From Mucilaginibacter roseus (GTDB taxonomy: Bacteria > Bacteroidota > Bacteroidia > Sphingobacteriales > Sphingobacteriaceae), in assembly GCF_021215455.1 (NCBI RefSeq), contig NZ_JAJPWV010000004.1:310001-374000 (forward strand): a stretch of DNA of 64,000 nt, given 5' to 3'. This document shows positions 24,953 through 33,500 of the stretch, piece by piece; position 1 is the first letter of the stretch, and each line of letters opens with the position of its first letter. The position numbers and the translations under genes were made by a program. The notes under the pieces were generated by a model. It made no database searches, had not been told where the DNA came from, and was given only the letters and a program-made list of their open reading frames with translations.

Positions 24953-26797
24953 ATGGCTGTGGAGAATTTTATAGTTTCGGCACGTAAATACCGCCCGGCT
25001 ACTTTTGAAACCGTTGTTGGCCAGCAGCATATAACCAACACCCTCAAAAACGCTATCAAGAACAACCAACTGGCGCAGGCATTTTTGTTTTGCGGCCCGC
25101 GTGGTGTGGGTAAAACCACTTGTGCGCGTATACTGGCCAAAACCATAAACTGCCAGAATTTGCAGCCTAATGGCGAAGCTTGCGGCACCTGCGACTCATG
25201 CCGCTCGTTTATGAACGGAAATTCTTTTAACATCCACGAGCTTGACGCGGCATCAAACAACTCTGTTGATGACATCCGCAGCCTGATAGACCAGGTGCGC
25301 ATACCGCCACAGGCCGCGCGTTACAAGGTATATATTATTGATGAGGTGCACATGCTATCGCAGGCGGCGTTCAACGCCTTCCTGAAAACGTTGGAGGAAC
25401 CACCTAATTATGCCATTTTTATATTAGCCACTACCGAAAAGCACAAGATACTGCCAACCATTTTATCGCGTTGCCAGATATTTGATTTTAACCGCATTCG
25501 CGTAGAGGATATGGCAGCCCACCTGGCATCCATCGCGCAAAAAGAAAAGGTAAATTATGAGCCGGATGGCCTGCACATTATCGCCCAGAAAGCTGATGGC
25601 GGCTTGCGCGACGCGCTTTCCATGTTTGATCAGATTGTAAGTTTTTCGGGCGCCAATGTAACCTATTCATCGGTGATCAATAACCTGAATATACTGGATT
25701 ATGATTACTACTTTAACGTAACCGACAGCCTGTTAGCAGGCGACAGCGCAAAAACGCTGCTGCTGTTTGACGAAATACTAAGCAAGGGTTTTGACGGTGC
25801 ACATTTTATATCAGGCCTTTCCGAACATTTGCGCAACCTGCTTGTGGGTAAAGACACATCAACTTTAAAGCTGCTTGAGGTGAGCGAGAATATTCGTAAC
25901 CGTTATTTGCAGCAATCGCAGGCGGCACCGGTATCGTTCCTGCTATCAGCCTTAAATATCGCCAACCAGTGCGACTTGAGTTATAAGCTCAGCAAAAACC
26001 AGCGTTTGCAGGTAGAACTGGCCTTGTTAAAAATGTGCCATTTACCCGCCATGTTTAGCGCCGCCAACGCGCCACTGCCCGAAGGGGAGGTAAAAAAAAA
26101 ACCTGATACCCCAGCAATAACCGTTAACGCGCCGGTAAGCAAACCTGCTGAAAGTACTCCGGTAAATATTGTAAGCGAAAACCCGGTAAGCTACAATGCC
26201 ATTAAAACGCCGCCGGTAGCTACGCCACCGGTTGTTGCGCCAAAACCGGAGCCTGCACGCGCAGTTACGCAGGCACAAACTGCAGCCCCGCCACCTGCTG
26301 AAAAACCAAAGGTGTTTATACCTAATCTGCATTCACCGTCAACGTCCATCAAAATACCATCGCTTAATAATTTGAGCGCACTTGATGACGTGGCCGTAGA
26401 AGAGGAAGACCCTTACCTGAAAGGCGATGACAAGGAAGCCTTTACCCAGGAACAGTTTTTACACTACTGGAGTTTGTATGGCGAACGTATAAAGGCAGAA
26501 GGCAAAAAGATACTGGCTACCATATTTACAGGTAAACCCACAATGCTTAACCCGGTACTTTATGAGGTAGTGATTGAAACTAAAGTTCAGGAAGCCTCTT
26601 TACGGGATGAGCGACCGTTTTTATTGAACTACCTGCGCAGTAATCTTAAAAATTTTGACCTGGATATCACCACCCGTTTTGACGAATTACAGGCCAACCG
26701 CAAGCCTTACGGCGCAAAAGAGATTTTTCAGTACATGGCCGCCAAAAACCCACAGTTGGTAGAGTTGAAAAATAAGCTTAATCTGGAGATAGATTAA
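24953..26797 (+). CDS. dnaX: DNA polymerase III subunit gamma/tau
   Basis: AAA+ clamp-loader subunit of the replisome. 614 residues. Walker A GPRGVGKT at 48-55, zinc cysteines C67, C77, C80, C83, Walker B region IIDEVHMLS, and the SRC sensor motif (ILSRCQIFDF). Domains I-III span about 1-360. A Pro/Ala/Val-rich linker (about 375-470) leads to a C-terminal tau-like domain (about 480-614). No A-rich programmed frameshift site is needed to explain the length, although an AAAAAAAA run occurs at about 26092-26101 in the linker start. Confidence 0.97.
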   Translation: MAVENFIVSARKYRPATFETVVGQQHITNTLKNAIKNNQLAQAFLFCGPRGVGKTTCARILAKTINCQNLQPNGEACGTCDSCRSFMNGNSFNIHELDAASNNSVDDIRSLIDQVRIPPQAARYKVYIIDEVHMLSQAAFNAFLKTLEEPPNYAIFILATTEKHKILPTILSRCQIFDFNRIRVEDMAAHLASIAQKEKVNYEPDGLHIIAQKADGGLRDALSMFDQIVSFSGANVTYSSVINNLNILDYDYYFNVTDSLLAGDSAKTLLLFDEILSKGFDGAHFISGLSEHLRNLLVGKDTSTLKLLEVSENIRNRYLQQSQAAPVSFLLSALNIANQCDLSYKLSKNQRLQVELALLKMCHLPAMFSAANAPLPEGEVKKKPDTPAITVNAPVSKPAESTPVNIVSENPVSYNAIKTPPVATPPVVAPKPEPARAVTQAQTAAPPPAEKPKVFIPNLHSPSTSIKIPSLNNLSALDDVAVEEEDPYLKGDDKEAFTQEQFLHYWSLYGERIKAEGKKILATIFTGKPTMLNPVLYEVVIETKVQEASLRDERPFLLNYLRSNLKNFDLDITTRFDELQANRKPYGAKEIFQYMAAKNPQLVELKNKLNLEID

Positions 26798-26809
26798 CCT
26801 TCTTCACTA

Positions 26810-26905
26810 TTATTGTTATTTCGAATGAGGTATGAGGAAAAATCTGTCGCTTGATTATTGAACACGGATAGATTTCTCGCTATCGCATCTAAATGACAGT
26901 ATTAT
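26810..26905. repeat. degenerate inverted repeat of Bacteroidetes intergenic type
   Basis: The left arm TTATTTCGAATGAGGTATGA and GGAAAAATCTGTC imperfectly pair with the right arm GGATAGATTTCTCGCTATCG and CATCTAAATGACAG. The wording (GTCATTTCGA...AGAAATCTATCC) is that of a widespread dispersed element in Bacteroidetes spacers. Here it is eroded. Confidence 0.5.
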
Positions 26906-26937
26906 AAGAATTGTGTAATTACGTGCTATATAACACA

Positions 26938-26960
26938 AATAGCCGGCACTGCCGGCTATT
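26938..26960. terminator. perfect hairpin
   Basis: AATAGCCGGC (26938-26947), three-base loop, GCCGGCTATT (26951-26960). A strong short stem between the converging dnaX and the acidic protein gene, suited to terminate either. Confidence 0.75.
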
Positions 26961-26981
26961 AACTATAATATTAATTTTGAT

Positions 26982-27440
26982 CTACTTCAAATATTCCCCG
27001 TCGTTTTTAGGATAGCCTTCTTCATCCAGGTCATCTCTGTCATCTTCAGGTGTGCGTGATATAGCTTCATCAACCGGGTCAACTTCGGTTATTTTACCGC
27101 TGTCAATGTGCATACCCAGGTTTTCCACGTCGGTTTCCAGATTTTCATTTGGTATATACTCATCAACGGCATAAGGGTTAGCTTCATCATATGTCGAATC
27201 GAAGTCGTCGCCGTTTTTCGCAACGGAGTTATACGGATCGGGATGATCATAGTCCGGGTCTTCACTATCCACATCCAGCTCAAAGCTGCCTGCATCCTCG
27301 TTAAATTTTAAATCTTCAACGTCGGTCGAATTATTTACGTCGGCATCGCGGTTTGAGTCCGATTCAATCTCGCTATTCAAGTCGTTATCGTTTTCCAGGC
27401 CGTCATCATTAAAGCCAGGGTATTGATTTTTTGGGTCCAT
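26982..27440 (-). CDS. acidic, probably disordered protein
   Basis: 152 residues, very rich in Asp, Glu, Asn and Ser (for example DNDLNSEIESDSNRDADVNN), with no hydrophobic segment and no recognisable fold. It contains repeated D-x-D-P patterns (DSEDPDYDHPDPYNS, EVDPVDEAIS). Start at ATG 27440 (MDPKNQYPGFNDDGLEND). Function unknown. Acidity and low complexity recall general-stress or hydrophilin-like small proteins, but this is only a guess. Confidence 0.65.
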   Translation of the reverse strand: MDPKNQYPGFNDDGLENDNDLNSEIESDSNRDADVNNSTDVEDLKFNEDAGSFELDVDSEDPDYDHPDPYNSVAKNGDDFDSTYDEANPYAVDEYIPNENLETDVENLGMHIDSGKITEVDPVDEAISRTPEDDRDDLDEEGYPKNDGEYLK

Positions 27441-27518
27441 AGGTTTCAGTTTTTAATTACTTAAATAACACTAAAAACCCTGCCAAAGTTTGATTATGAT
27501 GTAAACCCGCTACAAAAA

Positions 27519-28232
27519 TTAATCGCGCATTAACGGCTTACGGTGCGAGGTAACACCACCTACTGAAAACTTTACCGCCAAAGTTAGCTGTGTCCAGATG
27601 TCTTTACGTTCGCCGGCATCAAAACCGTCGAGATTTTCGCCCGCCATGATGTTAACCTGGTAGCCAAGGTCAATCTTTACAGATGGTTCATTATAGCTGT
27701 TAAATATCTTATACTCATAACCTAACTTAACCGGCACAAAAAGCTCTGTGCTTTTGTCTTTTCCGGGAGTGTAATAACCTGGGATGGTGTTTGAATTACG
27801 CGATACCTCTTTTATACGGTTAGATACCAGCCCTACCCCTACCGAGCCATATACGTTTTTAAGTATATCCATCAAAGTACTGCGTGAGTAATCAATAAAC
27901 TCACCCGCCTGTAATTGCGCACGTAATGAACCGGCGATGAAATTGTTTTTAAATTGCCTGCCCGACCGGTATTCAACCGAATCGCCACCCTTAAGCGTGC
28001 CGCCCTGTAATTCAACTATATAATTTACAAAGGGTGTAGCATTGTAGGTATAGCTTAAATTTCCTGACAGTGTAGTGGTGGTTTTTTCGGCGTCGCCAAA
28101 AACCTGGTTAGTGCTTACACCAAGCCCCAGGTCGTGCTGGCTGTAATTAAACCCAAGCTGCGCTTTTGCCGATAAGGTTGCCAGGGCCGACAACGCCGTG
28201 AGCATTATTATTCTGGTAAATTTTGTAATCAT
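27519..28232 (-). CDS. outer-membrane beta-barrel type protein
   Basis: About 237 residues from ATG 28232 (MITKFTRIIMLTALSALATL), which places a signal peptide at the N-terminus with cleavage after AKAQ. A longer frame from 28370 would add 46 residues before the signal peptide and is unlikely. The mature protein has alternating polar/hydrophobic strands (LSYTYNATPFVNYIVELQGG, LGYEYKIFNSYNEPSVKIDL, TLAVKFSVGG), consistent with an 8- to 10-strand barrel in the outer membrane. No named family is certain. Divergent from icd. Confidence 0.7.
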   Translation of the reverse strand: MITKFTRIIMLTALSALATLSAKAQLGFNYSQHDLGLGVSTNQVFGDAEKTTTTLSGNLSYTYNATPFVNYIVELQGGTLKGGDSVEYRSGRQFKNNFIAGSLRAQLQAGEFIDYSRSTLMDILKNVYGSVGVGLVSNRIKEVSRNSNTIPGYYTPGKDKSTELFVPVKLGYEYKIFNSYNEPSVKIDLGYQVNIMAGENLDGFDAGERKDIWTQLTLAVKFSVGGVTSHRKPLMRD

Positions 28233-28386
28233 AAGATAGCGTGTTGTAATAAAGTGTCCACCGATAAACGGCAAAACAATACATATAGTTTGCACTATAC
28301 TTAAAAAGCCTTGCGGGTTGCTTTGTAAATCGATTGTATTATTTTTTTTATACGGATTTATATGGAGCATCGTAACCTGTATTTTA

Positions 28387-28394
28387 TATATTTG
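28387..28394 (+). promoter_or_regulatory. -7 box of icd
   Basis: TATATTTG matches the -7 consensus, 32 bp before the icd ATG. No convincing -33 TTG. Confidence 0.5.
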
Positions 28395-28426
28395 AAACCT
28401 TTAAAAAAACCTAATAACAGATAGTT

Positions 28427-29656
28427 ATGTCAAAAATTAAAGTAGAAAACCCGGTAGTTGAACTGGATGGTGACGAAATGACCCGCATTATCTGGAAATT
28501 CATTAAGGATAAATTGATTTTCCCGTATCTGGATCTGGATATAAAATACTTTGACCTTGGTATTGAGTACCGCGACCAAACCGACGACCAGGTTACTATT
28601 GATGCCGCAAACGCTATTAAACAATATGGCGTAGGTATTAAATGTGCTACCATTACGCCTGATGAGGCCCGCGTAAAGGAGTTTGGCCTTAAACAAATGT
28701 GGAAATCTCCAAACGGCACTATCCGTAACATTTTGGATGGCACCGTATTTCGCGAGCCGATTGTAATGAGCAATGTACCGCGCCTGGTACCTAACTGGAC
28801 AGCCCCTATTTGCATTGGCCGCCACGCGTTTGGCGATCAGTACCGCGCTACCGACTTTTTAGCGAAAGGAAAAGGCAAGCTTACCGTAACCTTTACACCT
28901 GAGGATGGTAGCCCGGAGCAATCATACGAAGTATATAACTTTAAAGGTGACGGCGTGGCGCTGACCATGTACAATACCGACGAATCAATTAAAGGCTTTG
29001 CGCACGCTTGTTTTAATCAGGCATTGATGAAAGGCTGGCCATTGTACCTGTCAACCAAAAACACCATCCTTAAAAAATATGATGGCCGTTTTAAAGATAT
29101 TTTTGAAGAGATATACCAAAACGACTACAAAGCGAAGTTTGACGCTGCCGGTATTACCTACGAACACCGTCTGATTGATGACATGGTTGCCGCCGCCCTT
29201 AAATGGAACGGTAATTTTGTATGGGCTTGTAAAAACTATGATGGCGACGTACAAAGCGACACCGTAGCACAAGGTTTCGGTTCATTAGGCTTGATGACCT
29301 CAACCCTGGTTACGCCTGATGGCCAAACTATGGAGGCTGAGGCTGCACATGGTACCGTAACCCGCCACTATCGCGATCACCAGGCCGGTAAACCAACCTC
29401 AACCAACCCTATTGCTTCTATATTTGCATGGACCCGCGGTTTAGAGTTCCGCGGCAAGCTGGATGGCAACCAGGAGCTGGTTGATTTTTGCCACACCCTC
29501 GAGCAGGTTTGTATTGAGACCGTTGAAAGCGGCAAAATGACCAAGGATTTGGCTATTACCGCCAAAGCCAAGGTTGAGCATGGAGTTGATTACCTGTACA
29601 CTGAAGAGTTCCTTTCAGCTATTGACGAAAACCTGAAAGCTAAGTTGGGTAAGTAA
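28427..29656 (+). CDS. icd: NADP-dependent isocitrate dehydrogenase
   Basis: TCA-cycle enzyme converting isocitrate to 2-oxoglutarate with NADPH production. The 409 residues match the eukaryotic-like (type II) homodimeric family: [20 protein letters not shown] near the start, [34 protein letters not shown], and the Mg/isocitrate motif [10 protein letters not shown] with the downstream YDGDVQSD. Strong hairpin terminator at 29676-29710. Confidence 0.97.
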   Translation: MSKIKVENPVVELDGDEMTRIIWKFIKDKLIFPYLDLDIKYFDLGIEYRDQTDDQVTIDAANAIKQYGVGIKCATITPDEARVKEFGLKQMWKSPNGTIRNILDGTVFREPIVMSNVPRLVPNWTAPICIGRHAFGDQYRATDFLAKGKGKLTVTFTPEDGSPEQSYEVYNFKGDGVALTMYNTDESIKGFAHACFNQALMKGWPLYLSTKNTILKKYDGRFKDIFEEIYQNDYKAKFDAAGITYEHRLIDDMVAAALKWNGNFVWACKNYDGDVQSDTVAQGFGSLGLMTSTLVTPDGQTMEAEAAHGTVTRHYRDHQAGKPTSTNPIASIFAWTRGLEFRGKLDGNQELVDFCHTLEQVCIETVESGKMTKDLAITAKAKVEHGVDYLYTEEFLSAIDENLKAKLGK

Positions 29657-29675
29657 TTAGCGTTAAACTATATTT

Positions 29676-29710
29676 AAACAGGCCGCAGATATAAAATCTG
29701 CGGCCTGTTT
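29676..29710. terminator. icd terminator
   Basis: 15-bp perfect stem: AAACAGGCCGCAGAT (29676-29690), loop ATAAA, ATCTGCGGCCTGTTT (29696-29710), followed by GTTTTAT. Confidence 0.9.
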
Positions 29711-29733
29711 GTTTTATAGTTATATTTAAAGCC

Positions 29734-30204
29734 ATGAAACCTGAATGCCTAAAAAATTTGACCTTAGTTTTATTTACAGTTGTATTGATGGGCACTGGCT
29801 GTGTGCGTAACGACTGCGGCAACATAGCGTGCTTTACCCCGGCGCCTGCAATAGTATTTGAACTCAGGGATACACTTGGCCGTGACCTGCTAAATCCTGC
29901 TACACCGAATTATTACGATACAACAAAAATCAAGGAATTAAATAACGGCAATGTGGGTATTGTGCCTAAAGGATCAGGCAAAAACCCTAATCGCATAAAG
30001 CTGGGCTTCACCACGTCGTTTGGCGGTGAAACCAATCTCATCGTAAAACTTAACGCAACTGATCAGGACACCATTTTTGCGGCCAATGTAGAACTTAAAA
30101 AAGATTGCTGCACCTACTTTGAAACCACAGCATTTAAATACAACCAGCAAAACTATACCGACTCGTTAAAGAGTAGCTATTTTATAGTGGTTAAAAAGTT
30201 ATAA
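29734..30204 (+). CDS. hypothetical lipoprotein
   Basis: 156 residues with a hydrophobic N-terminus and a lipobox (VLMGTGC, Cys23) followed by several more cysteines (VRNDCGNIACF). The mature part looks like a beta-rich domain (VFELRDTLGRDLLNPATPNY, TTSFGGETNLIVKLNATDQD, DCCTYFETTAF). No family recognised, though such small Cys-rich lipoproteins are common in Sphingobacteriaceae. Monocistronic by its position between two terminator-like structures. Confidence 0.7.
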   Translation: MKPECLKNLTLVLFTVVLMGTGCVRNDCGNIACFTPAPAIVFELRDTLGRDLLNPATPNYYDTTKIKELNNGNVGIVPKGSGKNPNRIKLGFTTSFGGETNLIVKLNATDQDTIFAANVELKKDCCTYFETTAFKYNQQNYTDSLKSSYFIVVKKL

Positions 30205-30208
30205 TAAA

Positions 30209-30278
30209 GCGTTACTGAATACGCTAAATGTTACTTGCAATTAGTAACGCAGGCATATTAAGATAAATCATATCTTTG
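30209..30278 (+). promoter_or_regulatory. palindromic site and -7 box upstream of mntA
   Basis: GCGTTACT (30209-30216) is the exact reverse complement of AGTAACGC (30243-30250), and a third half-site GTTACT lies at 30230-30235. The -7 box TATCTTTG (30271-30278) follows, 5 bp before the ATG. The half-sites may be an autoregulatory operator or a weak terminator for the preceding gene. Confidence 0.45.
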
Positions 30279-30283
30279 TTATT

Positions 30284-30574
30284 ATGTCTTATCTAAATAT
30301 AATTAGAACGACTTTATCAGCCCTAAAACCCGAGCTGAAATCTAAGTATCCGATTAACTCTATCGGATTATTTGGCTCGGTAGTACGTAATGATTTTAAT
30401 GAGACAAGTGACGTTGACATAATTGTGGACTTTAACAAACCAATTGGAATAGAATTTATTACGTTGGCGGATGAATTAGAGGCCCGCTTAAAACGCAAAA
30501 TTGACCTCGTATCAAAAAACGGAATAAAACCAAAGTATCTCGAACAAATCGAGTCTGAAATTATCTATGTCTAA
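30284..30574 (+). CDS. mntA: MNT-domain antitoxin (minimal nucleotidyltransferase)
   Basis: 96 residues. Contains GS-X10-DXD exactly: G31-S32, then D43 and D45 in LFGSVVRND...SDVDIIVDF. In the studied MntA/HepT systems this enzyme transfers AMP units to a tyrosine of HepT and so blocks its RNase activity. Overlaps the hepT start by 8 bp. A -7 box lies just upstream. No sign of degeneration. Confidence 0.92.
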   Translation: MSYLNIIRTTLSALKPELKSKYPINSIGLFGSVVRNDFNETSDVDIIVDFNKPIGIEFITLADELEARLKRKIDLVSKNGIKPKYLEQIESEIIYV

Positions 30575-30911
30575 ACGCCAGCCAAACCTCTTATTGGAAG
30601 ATATGCTGGAAAGCGCGAACAAGATTCTCACTTACACAAGGCACTTAGATTATCAGGATTTTATAAATGATAGCAAAACCATTGATGCCGTTGTGCGAAA
30701 CTTTGAAATAATAGGCGAAGCTGCAAACCGGCTGCCTGAAAGTTTCAGGGATGAAAATCCGGAAATTGACTGGCACAAGATAAGAGGCCTCAGAAACCGG
30801 ATAGTACACGATTATTTCGGCATCGACTACAGTATCATTTGGACGATCAAAGAAGAGTTTTTAAACCGTATCATCGAGCAAATCACCGAATTATTAAATA
30901 AATACAATTAA
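30567..30911 (+). CDS. hepT: HepT-like HEPN ribonuclease toxin
   Basis: 114-residue all-helical protein. It has the full HepT motif RX4HXY: R76, H81 and Y83 in LRNRIVHDYFGID. The arginine and histidine form the RNase site and the tyrosine is the AMPylation target of MntA in characterised homologues. Coupled to mntA by overlap. Cytoplasmic. The target RNA is not predictable from sequence (a tRNA in one studied case). Confidence 0.93.
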   Translation: MSKRQPNLLLEDMLESANKILTYTRHLDYQDFINDSKTIDAVVRNFEIIGEAANRLPESFRDENPEIDWHKIRGLRNRIVHDYFGIDYSIIWTIKEEFLNRIIEQITELLNKYN

Positions 30912-30926
30912 TATAAATAAACTATC

Positions 30927-31907
30927 ATGTCAGCATTATATCCTCTGAAATTCAAGACCATCTATAAAGACAAAATTTGGGGTGGCCAGAAAATAAGGAC
31001 TTACTTAAATAAAGATTTCGGCAGCCTGCCAAACTGCGGCGAAACCTGGGAAATATCGGGCGTTAAAAGCGATGTATCTGTAGTAGCCAATGGCGCGCTT
31101 GAAGGTCGCTCATTGGCCGATTTACTTGAAGAATACAAGGGCGAACTGGTGGGTGAAAAAGTGTACGAGCGCTTTGGCAATACCTTCCCGCTACTGGTGA
31201 AGTTTATTGATGCCAATGAGGATCTGTCTATCCAGGTACACCCTGACGATAAACTGGCCAAGGAGCGCCATAACTCGTTCGGCAAAACCGAGATGTGGTA
31301 CGTAATTGAAGCCGATCCGGGTGCTACCCTGATCACCGGCTTTAACCAGGAAGTGAACGAGCAGGTTTATCTGGAAAAATTTAACAGCGGCCACCTTACC
31401 GATATTCTGAACCGTGAGGACGTTACCGCCGGCGACATTTATTTTTTACCTGCCGGCCGGGTACACACCATTGGCGCGGGTTTGCTGATCGCTGAAATTC
31501 AGCAAACATCAGATATTACTTACCGTATTTACGATTTTGACCGTGTTGACGATAAAGGCAACAAGCGTGAACTGCATGTTGAGGAAGCCCTTGCCGCTAT
31601 CGACTACAAGTTTTACCCGGAATACAAAACGGCATACGAGCATACGCAAAACGAGCCCGTAGAAGCTGTTAGCTGCCAATACTTCACTACCAGCGTGCTT
31701 GACTTTACCCAAGGCACCACGCGCGATTATAGCAGCATAGATTCCTTTGTGATACATGTTTGCGTAGCGGGCGCTTATACTATCAAGTACGATGGCGGTA
31801 CCCTTGACGTTAAGATGGGCGACAGCATTTTATTGCCGAAAAACATCAATGAAGTTGAAATTACAACTGAAGGCGGCTTTAAAATATTGGAGAGCTACGT
31901 TCCCTAA
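30927..31907 (+). CDS. manA: mannose-6-phosphate isomerase (type I, class 1 cupin)
   Basis: Interconverts mannose 6-phosphate and fructose 6-phosphate, using zinc, and feeds GDP-mannose or glycolysis. 326 residues with LKFKTIYKDKIWGGQKI at the start, the zinc-site motif LSIQVHPDD, GKTEMWYVIEADPGA, and the C-terminal LPAGRVHTIGAGLLIAEIQQ (family signature with active-site Arg further on). Length fits the short bacterial form. Next in the same direction is tRNA-Phe. Confidence 0.95.
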   Translation: MSALYPLKFKTIYKDKIWGGQKIRTYLNKDFGSLPNCGETWEISGVKSDVSVVANGALEGRSLADLLEEYKGELVGEKVYERFGNTFPLLVKFIDANEDLSIQVHPDDKLAKERHNSFGKTEMWYVIEADPGATLITGFNQEVNEQVYLEKFNSGHLTDILNREDVTAGDIYFLPAGRVHTIGAGLLIAEIQQTSDITYRIYDFDRVDDKGNKRELHVEEALAAIDYKFYPEYKTAYEHTQNEPVEAVSCQYFTTSVLDFTQGTTRDYSSIDSFVIHVCVAGAYTIKYDGGTLDVKMGDSILLPKNINEVEITTEGGFKILESYVP

Positions 31908-31990
31908 AAATATTTTAGCTGCCTTACAGGCAGTTAACCCGTATTGCGAATGTTTTTTTGAAAAAAGTTTCCAGAAATAAAAAAAGAAGC

Positions 31991-31998
31991 TACATTTG
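31991..31998 (+). promoter_or_regulatory. -7 box of tRNA-Phe
   Basis: TACATTTG, 19 bp before the mature tRNA 5' end; matches TAnnTTTG. A TTTG at 31957-31960 is too far upstream (30-bp spacer) to be a normal -33 box. Confidence 0.5.
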
Positions 31999-32017
31999 CA
32001 GACCCAAAAACGGGAGC

Positions 32018-32090
32018 GGTATCATAGCTCAGTTGGTAGAGCAAAGGACTGAAAATCCTTGTGTCGCTGGTTCGATTCCAGCTGATACCA
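32018..32090 (+). tRNA. tRNA-Phe (GAA)
   Basis: Cloverleaf: acceptor GGTATCA (32018-32024) pairs with TGATACC (32083-32089). Anticodon stem AAGGA/TCCTT with loop CTGAAAA gives anticodon GAA. T arm GCTGG-TTCGATT-CCAGC. Discriminator A at 32090. The 3' CCA is not encoded (next bases CGA), so it must be added after transcription. Sequence and modification pattern (AAA after the anticodon) are typical of bacterial tRNA-Phe. Confidence 0.97.
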
Positions 32091-32094
32091 CGAA

Positions 32095-32125
32095 AGCCTC
32101 TTAGAGAAATCTGAGAGGCTTTTTT
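32095..32125 (+). terminator. rho-independent terminator of tRNA-Phe
   Basis: AGCCTCT / AGAGGCT stem (32095-32101 with 32114-32120) and run of T to 32125, five bases after the tRNA end. Confidence 0.88.
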
Positions 32126-32192
32126 CGTTTACCTGTTTCTCTTCCTGTCCTAACTGACCAAAACGCCCTCATGGCGACAGCCTCAAGATCGC

Positions 32193-32807
32193 TTATGAGG
32201 AATGCTTTAAAGGATCAAGATCTTCATATTGATAAGAGTTGGTACACAACTTAGAATCCTTAAGATAACCCCAAAAAGTATCCTGACGGTTTGGATTTGT
32301 AATGTAATCAATTCCATTTACGCAATCATCCGTATTGAATTCAAACACCACACTTCCCTTAGCATATAATTTCAAATCGCAACCGCCATATGGAAAAAAT
32401 ATTGTAGTATCAAACCAGTATTCGTAACACTCACTGTCAACGGCTTCAAGTGACCACTCTCGTTTAAACTCTACCTCTTTACCATCTTTTCTTTTTAAGA
32501 AGGTTCCTCTGTCGTAAGGGCATATACTTACTTTACCTGCAACTACATCGAATATGGTTATTTTACTGAAGCCTTGAATAGTTACCTCATTGCTTTGTGA
32601 CTTACTAAATTTCAAGCCCTGGGCTTCGTCAAAGTTTATGTAATGGTCCCAAACAAAACCAGGCATTAAACCAGCGCCCCAGACTTTAAAAGAAACAGTT
32701 GTCGGTAGGATATGTGTAGGTTCAAAGAAGATCGTCTTACTGTCATAAAAATTAACGGTATTATAAGAATCAAACCGTTCTCTGGTTAAGTCGACTTTTA
32801 CATGCAT
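32193..32807 (-). CDS. hypothetical protein
   Basis: 204 residues, no signal peptide or membrane helix. It is rich in aromatic residues and looks beta-rich (SKTIFFEPTHILPTTVSFKV, SKITIFDVVAGKVSICPYDR, YWFDTTIFFPYGGCDLKLYA), suggesting a beta-sandwich. It ends SYQYEDLDPLKHSS. No family recognised. Codons are more A/T-rich than in its neighbours. It stands alone between the tRNA-Phe terminator and phnA. Immunity-protein-like or effector-associated roles are possible but unsupported. Confidence 0.6.
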   Translation of the reverse strand: MHVKVDLTRERFDSYNTVNFYDSKTIFFEPTHILPTTVSFKVWGAGLMPGFVWDHYINFDEAQGLKFSKSQSNEVTIQGFSKITIFDVVAGKVSICPYDRGTFLKRKDGKEVEFKREWSLEAVDSECYEYWFDTTIFFPYGGCDLKLYAKGSVVFEFNTDDCVNGIDYITNPNRQDTFWGYLKDSKLCTNSYQYEDLDPLKHSS

Positions 32808-33025
32808 GCTCTAAATTAGTAATTTGAATATAGTTATCACGAACCGACCTACAAACGAGGAGAATATTTTTGAGAGAAAGTGCCTGTAAGTACGCTACAA
32901 AATATAAATACCAGATAATACGCCTGCCCCCCTGAAATACTTTTTGATTTTGCGCACACAAACAGCCTTATATACAATAGCACTCAGAATTACGGATAAT
33001 ATTTAACTTTGCGAAAAACCCTTAT
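32808..33025. other. intergenic spacer with phnA -7 box
   Basis: No convincing gene; a 63-codon frame on the minus strand (32770-32961) overlaps the neighbour and has no coding character. The -7 box TAACTTTG at 33004-33011 points towards the PhnA-like gene at 33026. Nothing else seen. Confidence 0.45.
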
Positions 33026-33364
33026 ATGACAGCGCTGCCCCCTTGCCCATTGTGTAAATCAACTTTCACTTATGAAATGAATGGCCTGCTGGATTGCCCA
33101 GAGTGTGGACACGAGTGGAATCCGGAAGAAATTACCACCGATGACGAGGCATTTATTGTAAAGGACAGCAACGGCAATATATTACAAAATGGAGATACGG
33201 TTGTCGTGATTAAAAACCTTCCCGTTAAAGGTTCGCCACAGGGAATTAAGTCTGGAACGAAAGTTAAAAACATTCGCCTGGTAGATAGCGATCATAACAT
33301 TGACTGCAAAATTGACGGGTTCGGAGCGATGGCCCTTAAATCTGAATTTGTTAAAAAAGCTTAA
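33026..33364 (+). CDS. PhnA/YjdM-family zinc-ribbon protein
   Basis: 112 residues. The N-terminal zinc ribbon has PPCPLCKS at the start and CPECGHEW near residue 24, followed by the PhnA C-terminal domain with [40 protein letters not shown] and [20 protein letters not shown]. These are the family's standard motifs. Despite the name (from the phn region of E. coli), no role in phosphonate use is established for this family, and no other phn gene is here. Confidence 0.93.
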   Translation: MTALPPCPLCKSTFTYEMNGLLDCPECGHEWNPEEITTDDEAFIVKDSNGNILQNGDTVVVIKNLPVKGSPQGIKSGTKVKNIRLVDSDHNIDCKIDGFGAMALKSEFVKKA

Positions 33365-33456
33365 AACTATTCTAAAGGACAATTATTTTCTGCCTAAGAA
33401 AAGTCCATTCCTTGCAAATACAAAATCCGATTATTAACAATCTTAACCGTCAACAA

Positions 33457-33493
33457 GCCATTATATGCGTTAGTATATAACGCATATAATGGC
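33457..33493. terminator. long AT-rich palindrome ending the galactan operon
   Basis: GCCATTATATGCGTTA (33457-33472) and TAACGCATATAATGGC (33478-33493) form a 16-bp perfect stem with a 5-base loop. It lies 7 bp after the end of the last operon gene (GH2). The AT-rich stem without a T-run is not a typical terminator, so it may instead be a protein site or an mRNA 3'-end stabiliser. Confidence 0.5.
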
Positions 33494-33500
33494 ATCTTCA

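Noticed and set aside
26092..26101. A-run in dnaX as a programmed frameshift site for a gamma product
   Set aside because: The A-run lies at the end of domain III, but no following hairpin or early stop context could be confirmed by eye; reported only in the dnaX entry.
28233..28370. 46-residue extension before the outer-membrane-type protein
   Set aside because: It would place a normal signal peptide in the middle of the protein; the inner ATG at 28232 fits better.
32770..32961. 63-codon minus frame near the hypothetical gene
   Set aside because: Overlaps the neighbouring gene start and has no support.
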